Shown here: in pieces, positions 7,164 to 10,292 of the stretch | How the letters are laid out: every line of letters starts with the position of its first letter | Numbering within the stretch: position 1 is the stretch's first letter | Origin: Nitrospira sp. | Lineage (GTDB): Bacteria > Nitrospirota > Nitrospiria > Nitrospirales > Nitrospiraceae | NCBI GenBank assembly: GCA_015904055.1 | Contig: JABMDE010000093.1 | Location: 7,754 to 18,045, forward strand | Length of the DNA stretch: 10,292 bases | Reading direction: 5' to 3' | Position numbers and translations under genes: made by a program | The notes under the pieces: generated by a model | The model's database searches: none | Seen by the model: only the letters and a program-made list of their open reading frames with translations | What the model was told of the DNA's origin: nothing

Positions 7164-7260
7164 GGACGACGCCAGACGGATTGCGACCGAACGGGTGAAA
7201 TGGAGCCGGACATACCAGAAAAAATACGGGATCACCTCACGGGAAGCCAAGAACCTCCCA
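7164..7260 (+). repeat. 97-bp exact direct repeat, second copy (partner 2823-2919)
   Basis: It is identical to 2823-2919. Its left boundary follows the 19-bp tail of the 124-bp repeat, with a two-base GG shared at the joint. Its right side continues as normal ATP-grasp coding sequence. Confidence 0.93.
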
Positions 7261-7515
7261 CCCGGAAAAACTGAAGAAATCCAACACTTGGCTAAACGGG
7301 TCTACCGGGCACTTGAGCTGAGCGGGTATGCACGGATCGACATGCGGATGGATGCAGACGGGCAGCTCTATGTCCTGGAAGCCAATCCAAATCCGCAGAT
7401 CGCGCACGATGAGGATTTCGCCGACTCAGCGGAAAAGGCAAACTACCACTACCAGGAGCTGTTGCAGGAAATCCTGAACGTCGGCCTTCGCTGGCATCCG
7501 GCTAAAGCGGCGTGA
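7164..7515 (+). pseudogene. ATP-grasp ligase copy A, 3' part
   Basis: In phase from GAC at 7165 (copy A residue 225, DDARRIATERVKW) to the stop at 7513-7515. It holds the catalytic C-terminal block ARIDMRMDADGQLYVLEANPNPQIAHDEDF. Residues 225-256 duplicate the end of the 5' part exactly, and residues 257-340 (PGKTEEIQHL to HPAKAA) occur only here. 2152-2919 joined to 7261-7515 gives a complete 340-residue enzyme. Alone, this fragment has no credible start (a GTG at 7195 is an ordinary Val codon in the full gene) and lacks the N-terminal and central subdomains. It is followed by the convergent barrel gene, as in copy B. Confidence 0.9.
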
Positions 7516-7616
7516 CCCCGAAACAATCGTCCGAGGTTACGGTTCAGGCTGAGGTCAAGCTAACGCAAATCAAATCCTCACTCACCTAAACCTTAGCCTA
7601 TATTCTCCCCCGTTTG

Positions 7617-8168
7617 CTACGGTCCCCACCGGAAACCGAACATCAGCGCCACGCTCGTTTTGTCTTCCTCGCGGAGAGCAGGCGTCAGATCGATATTGTG
7701 CAGATTCACAATCACCGTCGAAGCCAGGGCAATATTGTGGACAATCTGATATTCGAGCGAAAGCCCGATAGGAATATACCAACTCGTGTCGCTTTCATCG
7801 ATGCGCCTCGGCCCAATCCCACGGTCAAGACCGACGTGCATCAAGCCGAAGCCGGTGAAAGGGACAAGGTTGATGCCGTTGCTGAAACGGAGATGATACT
7901 TCGCAGCGCCCGCAAAAGAGATTTGGAAGAGATCTCCCGTCGGAGTAATCTGCATCATCGGGCCGAACGAAAAATTCCGATCGGGGTAATAGTCAACATT
8001 GAACCCAAGATTGAAGACGGTATCGTGAACGCTGCCGGCAGTAAAGCCCAGGTCAGACCCAGCCCCCCAGCGGTTCTCTTCCGCAAAGGCCGGCGACACA
8101 ACAAGGCCGAGCCAGAGCAACCCCGCAAGCGTCACACTGAGCAATCTACGACAGTCAGATATTCGCAT
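7617..8168 (-). CDS. Small beta-barrel outer-membrane protein, copy A
   Basis: This 183-residue protein is the paralogue of the 5773-6324 product. The signal peptide (MRISDCRRLLSVTLAGLLWL to SPAFA) has diverged most. The mature barrel is almost unchanged, including the C-terminal SVALMFGFRWGP. Start: ATG at 8166-8168 with GAGGAG eight or so bases upstream. It lies convergent to the 3' part of ATP-grasp copy A with a 101-bp gap whose sequence is unrelated to the 164-bp gap of copy B. The function is unknown; it would be inserted in the outer membrane. Confidence 0.82.
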   Translation of the reverse strand: MRISDCRRLLSVTLAGLLWLGLVVSPAFAEENRWGAGSDLGFTAGSVHDTVFNLGFNVDYYPDRNFSFGPMMQITPTGDLFQISFAGAAKYHLRFSNGINLVPFTGFGLMHVGLDRGIGPRRIDESDTSWYIPIGLSLEYQIVHNIALASTVIVNLHNIDLTPALREEDKTSVALMFGFRWGP

Positions 8169-8194
8169 GGCGACTCCTCGCTCAACGTTGGCCG

Positions 8195-8223
8195 ACTCTA
8201 GCACAGCACCTGGAGACGGACAA
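8195..8223 (-). promoter_or_regulatory. Probable promoter for the beta-barrel gene, copy A
   Basis: Minus-strand TTGTCC and TAGAGT are 17 bases apart, matching the arrangement at 6351-6379. Only the hexamers and part of the spacer are kept between the two copies. Confidence 0.5.
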
Positions 8224-8228
8224 GCCGC

Positions 8229-8258
8229 TTGAGCAGCAGACAAACCATGCAGTATTCT
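8229..8258 (+). promoter_or_regulatory. Probable promoter for the 160-residue gene, copy A
   Basis: TTGAGC and TATTCT are 18 bases apart. The -10 is a better match to consensus than the TATCCT of copy B. The position relative to the ATG matches the other copy exactly (both spacers are 123 bp). Confidence 0.42.
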
Positions 8259-8291
8259 CTCCGCAGCCAAACCGAATGAGGTGCATCGATC

Positions 8292-8774
8292 ATGACTCCC
8301 GCACAAGCCGCAGCCACGTTGCTCCAGACGATGCCGCTGCAGCCATCCCTCGCACAACTCGAAGAGTACGGACTCACCGCATCTGCCTCGACCGCTCAGG
8401 CGATAACGCGGGAGATCCTCTCATTGAATCTGTATTGGATTATCGCCGCCATCGAGGCGCACATTCCGATGAAGTATCGGGATGCGATCCGAGACACCCT
8501 GTTGGAATCGATTAAAACGACGTGGTGGGCATCGGGGCAGCTCGGTCCCGGCACCTGGGACTCATATCACACAGAATTGGAGGAGCGGCGCACCCGGTAC
8601 AGCCAACTCATCGACCACGAAGGCCTGAACCATATGGCGGTCAGCGCCGAAGCGGCATCGCAAATCGAAAATCAGGGCTTCATCCCCTTTGAAGACCGGG
8701 ACAAGCTACTGGTCCTCATGATCGACTACGCACCGGCAGCGGAATACGGAAAGCTGCTTGAGGATGTCGGCTAG
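8292..8774 (+). CDS. Conserved protein of unknown function, 160 residues, copy A
   Basis: Paralogue of the 6448-6930 product with the same length and no gaps. Substitutions cluster in the N-terminal 32 residues and in 97-130, while EILSLNLYWIIAAIEAHIP and the KTTWW region are invariant. Start: ATG at 8292 with GAGGTG upstream. No recognised family, no signal peptide. The first 30 or so bases after the stop still resemble those after copy B before the sequences diverge, so the duplication included the 3' flank. Confidence 0.72.
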   Translation: MTPAQAAATLLQTMPLQPSLAQLEEYGLTASASTAQAITREILSLNLYWIIAAIEAHIPMKYRDAIRDTLLESIKTTWWASGQLGPGTWDSYHTELEERRTRYSQLIDHEGLNHMAVSAEAASQIENQGFIPFEDRDKLLVLMIDYAPAAEYGKLLEDVG

Positions 8775-8867
8775 CGCGGGGCCCTCTCTAGTAGGCTGCG
8801 GGAAAACGCCGTGCAGGCATGAATCACCGCAGAAATCTTGTCGAATGGTTCTGAAGATGTCAGATCC

Positions 8868-8991
8868 GCAGGATGCTCAAAATGGCCGTCCGGCAAGGCC
8901 GCAGCGAGCAAAGAGGCGAGGCGTACGCTCCGGTACGTTGAGCCTCTGAGCGACGTGAGAACGCCGCTGGCGGACTTTTTCAGCATCCTGC
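8868..8991. repeat. 124-bp imperfect palindromic repeat, copy 2
   Basis: Same ends (GCAGGATGCT / AGCATCCTGC) and same central hairpin (8922-8937) as copy 1. The 19 bases after it (8992-9010) are again shared. On the minus strand this repeat provides the final nine codons and stop of gpmA. Between 8775 and 8867 nothing else is recognisable. Confidence 0.85.
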
Positions 8992-9579
8992 TAGAGATAC
9001 CGGTGCGAGGTCGAGTTCGTACAAAAGAGGCGCGCCGGTGGGAATATTCAACTCCAGGACCTGTTCCTTCGACAATTGCTCCAGCTGCATCACCAACGCG
9101 CGAAGACTGTTGCCATGCGCCGCAATCAAAATAGTTTCGCCCTTCAGAACACAGGGTTTGATCCTGGTGTCGTAATAGGGCAGGACCCGCTCAGCCGTAT
9201 CTTTCAGGCTTTCTCCGCCAGGCGGCCGTACATCGTAGCTTCGCCTCCAGATCTTGACCTGAGCATCTCCATATTTCGTCGCGGTCTCGGCCTTGTTCAA
9301 CCCCTGCAACTCTCCATACATCCGTTCGTTCAGGGCCTTGTCTTTTTCGATAGGAATGGCCGTTTGGCCGATGGCCTCCAACACGAACCGCAAGGTCTCG
9401 TTCGCGCGGCTCAGGACAGAGGTGAACGCACGGTCGAAGGTAAACCCCTTGAGCTTGTCTCCGGCGTTCTTGGCCTCTTCAACACCGCGCGGTGAGAGCG
9501 GCACATCGACCCAGCCAGTGAAGCGGTTTTCCAGATTCCATTGCGATTCGCCGTGACGGAGTAGAACCAACCGAGCCAT
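8980..9579 (-). CDS. gpmA: 2,3-bisphosphoglycerate-dependent phosphoglycerate mutase, tail replaced by a repeat
   Basis: GpmA interconverts 3- and 2-phosphoglycerate in glycolysis and gluconeogenesis. The 199-residue product shows [10 protein letters not shown] with the phospho-accepting His9, SVLSRANET (Arg58), [12 protein letters not shown] with the acid Glu86, [14 protein letters not shown] and the second catalytic histidine in [11 protein letters not shown] (His155). Homology ends at YELD (residue 190). The last nine residues, LAPVSLAGC, and the TGA come from the 124-bp palindromic repeat and its flank. Family members usually continue about 10-40 residues past this point, so the flexible tail is lost but the active site is complete. 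Start: ATG at 9577-9579 with GAGAGG upstream. It lies 67 bp after the DUF2628-like gene on the same strand. Confidence 0.9.
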   Translation of the reverse strand: MARLVLLRHGESQWNLENRFTGWVDVPLSPRGVEEAKNAGDKLKGFTFDRAFTSVLSRANETLRFVLEAIGQTAIPIEKDKALNERMYGELQGLNKAETATKYGDAQVKIWRRSYDVRPPGGESLKDTAERVLPYYDTRIKPCVLKGETILIAAHGNSLRALVMQLEQLSKEQVLELNIPTGAPLLYELDLAPVSLAGC

Positions 9580-9646
9580 GGTGCGTTCCTCTCGATGGAT
9601 GATCATCAACGATCCGGAGCCGGCCCCAGAATACTGGATTGCGGCT

Positions 9647-10292
9647 TCAAGTCAAGCCGATACCCGCACGCGAGCTGCGATCCCATTGGCACTCTGATCC
9701 GTGAGTACACGGGGCAGTAGAACACTCAATCCTCGTCACACTCGTCACGGCCGCCGATCTGGCAGGCTTTGCCGGAAGTTGGTCGGAATCCGCGGGACCT
9801 TCTTGCACCATCTTGATGAGCGTCATCATAAAGAGAAGGTAAAATGCGACGCCAACCCAGATGACGTAGGGTTGCACTCCACCCGCTTCTTTGAGCGCCT
9901 GCTCTTGCGCCGGTGGATTCAGCTGACCGGCCTTCTTGATCTCGCCGATCTGTTCCCGGCAATGCCAATAGTACAAGTAGTTCGACGTCGCCCCTGCAAT
10001 GATGCTCCAGACAAGGCCCGATGAGATATCCCCAGTCATGTAGGTCGAAATCATGGGACCCACGGCATAGACGAACGCATGGAGATACATCTTCCGATAG
10101 AGAAACCAGAGAAAGGAGATGAAGAGAAATGCGGGCCAATTCCAAGACAAGGCAAATTTTGGCTGGCCGTTCGCTGAAAACTTCTTGAATTGAATCAGGT
10201 ACTGATCGGCATTGGGACCGATAAATTGCCGCCAGCGTGATTCTTCATCCTGAATCGGCGGGGGCGAAGGAGCGACGGGATCGGCAACGGAC
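9647..10292 (-). CDS. DUF2628-like membrane protein, 5' end beyond the window
   Basis: The frame is open from the right edge to a TGA at 9647-9649. It reads [20 protein letters not shown], then [26 protein letters not shown], which resembles the DUF2628 pattern of an amphipathic lead-in followed by a W-rich first membrane helix. Further hydrophobic segments lie at [29 protein letters not shown] and [18 protein letters not shown]. The cytosolic segment has a [20 protein letters not shown] stretch. The C-terminal ~40 residues look unstructured and Ser/Arg-rich. The TTG at 10150 is not the start, because homologous residues continue upstream of it. The function of the family is not established. 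It is co-directional with gpmA. Confidence 0.72.
   Translation of the reverse strand, partial: SVADPVAPSPPPIQDEESRWRQFIGPNADQYLIQFKKFSANGQPKFALSWNWPAFLFISFLWFLYRKMYLHAFVYAVGPMISTYMTGDISSGLVWSIIAGATSNYLYYWHCREQIGEIKKAGQLNPPAQEQALKEAGGVQPYVIWVGVAFYLLFMMTLIKMVQEGPADSDQLPAKPARSAAVTSVTRIECSTAPCTHGSECQWDRSSRAGIGLT

Noticed and set aside
6992..7198. Small plus-strand frame across the 124-bp repeat
   Set aside because: It is made of palindromic repeat sequence and ends in ATP-grasp read out of frame; no Shine-Dalgarno sequence or homology.
7022..8991. CRISPR array, prompted by repeated palindromes
   Set aside because: There are only two 124-bp repeats nearly 2 kb apart with genes between them, and no short regular spacers or cas genes.

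Overview
The window is a GC-rich bacterial segment. Gene content and dispersed palindromic repeats fit a Nitrospira-like member of the Nitrospirota, but this is an impression from family-level resemblance: no rRNA or lineage marker is present.

Layout. 63-900 (-) is ttcA (tRNA 2-thiocytidine synthesis), whose 5' end appears frameshifted. It is divergent from 1070-2155 (+), a putative zinc metallopeptidase with an HEAGH motif. The metallopeptidase overlaps by 4 bp a D-Ala-D-Ala-ligase-like ATP-grasp gene that begins at 2152 and is interrupted after codon 256, at 2919. The sequence then switches to a block of minus-strand genes: a SpoIID/LytB-domain protein lacking its C-terminus, a DUF2905 membrane protein overlapping it by 4 bp, a 198-bp MITE-like palindrome, and the C-terminal half of aspartate-semialdehyde dehydrogenase (asd). 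At about 4889 it switches back to the 3' two-thirds of a second, diverged ATP-grasp copy. Next come a convergent beta-barrel outer-membrane protein gene (-), a divergent 160-residue protein of unknown function (+) and a 124-bp palindromic repeat. At 7164 the sequence re-enters the first ATP-grasp gene, and the same order follows again: beta-barrel, 160-residue protein, 124-bp repeat. The second repeat abuts and ends gpmA (-). Upstream of gpmA on the same strand lies a membrane protein resembling DUF2628 that runs off the right edge.

The main structural result is that 2823-2919 and 7164-7260 are an exact 97-bp direct repeat. Joining 2919 to 7261 restores an uninterrupted, in-frame 340-codon ATP-grasp gene. 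asd, the SpoIID gene and the last residues of gpmA are also cut at the points where ATP-grasp or repeat sequence joins them. Either a repeat-driven rearrangement broke this locus, or the contig is a chimeric assembly across a duplicated locus. Several truncated core genes make the assembly explanation at least as likely.

Functionally, the recurring unit is an ATP-grasp ligase, a small secreted beta-barrel and a 160-residue protein, with a zinc metallopeptidase coupled to one ATP-grasp copy. This is a candidate uncharacterised peptide or envelope-modification locus. The substrate cannot be read from the sequence. The remaining genes (ttcA, asd, gpmA, SpoIID, DUF2905) are core metabolism or envelope genes.
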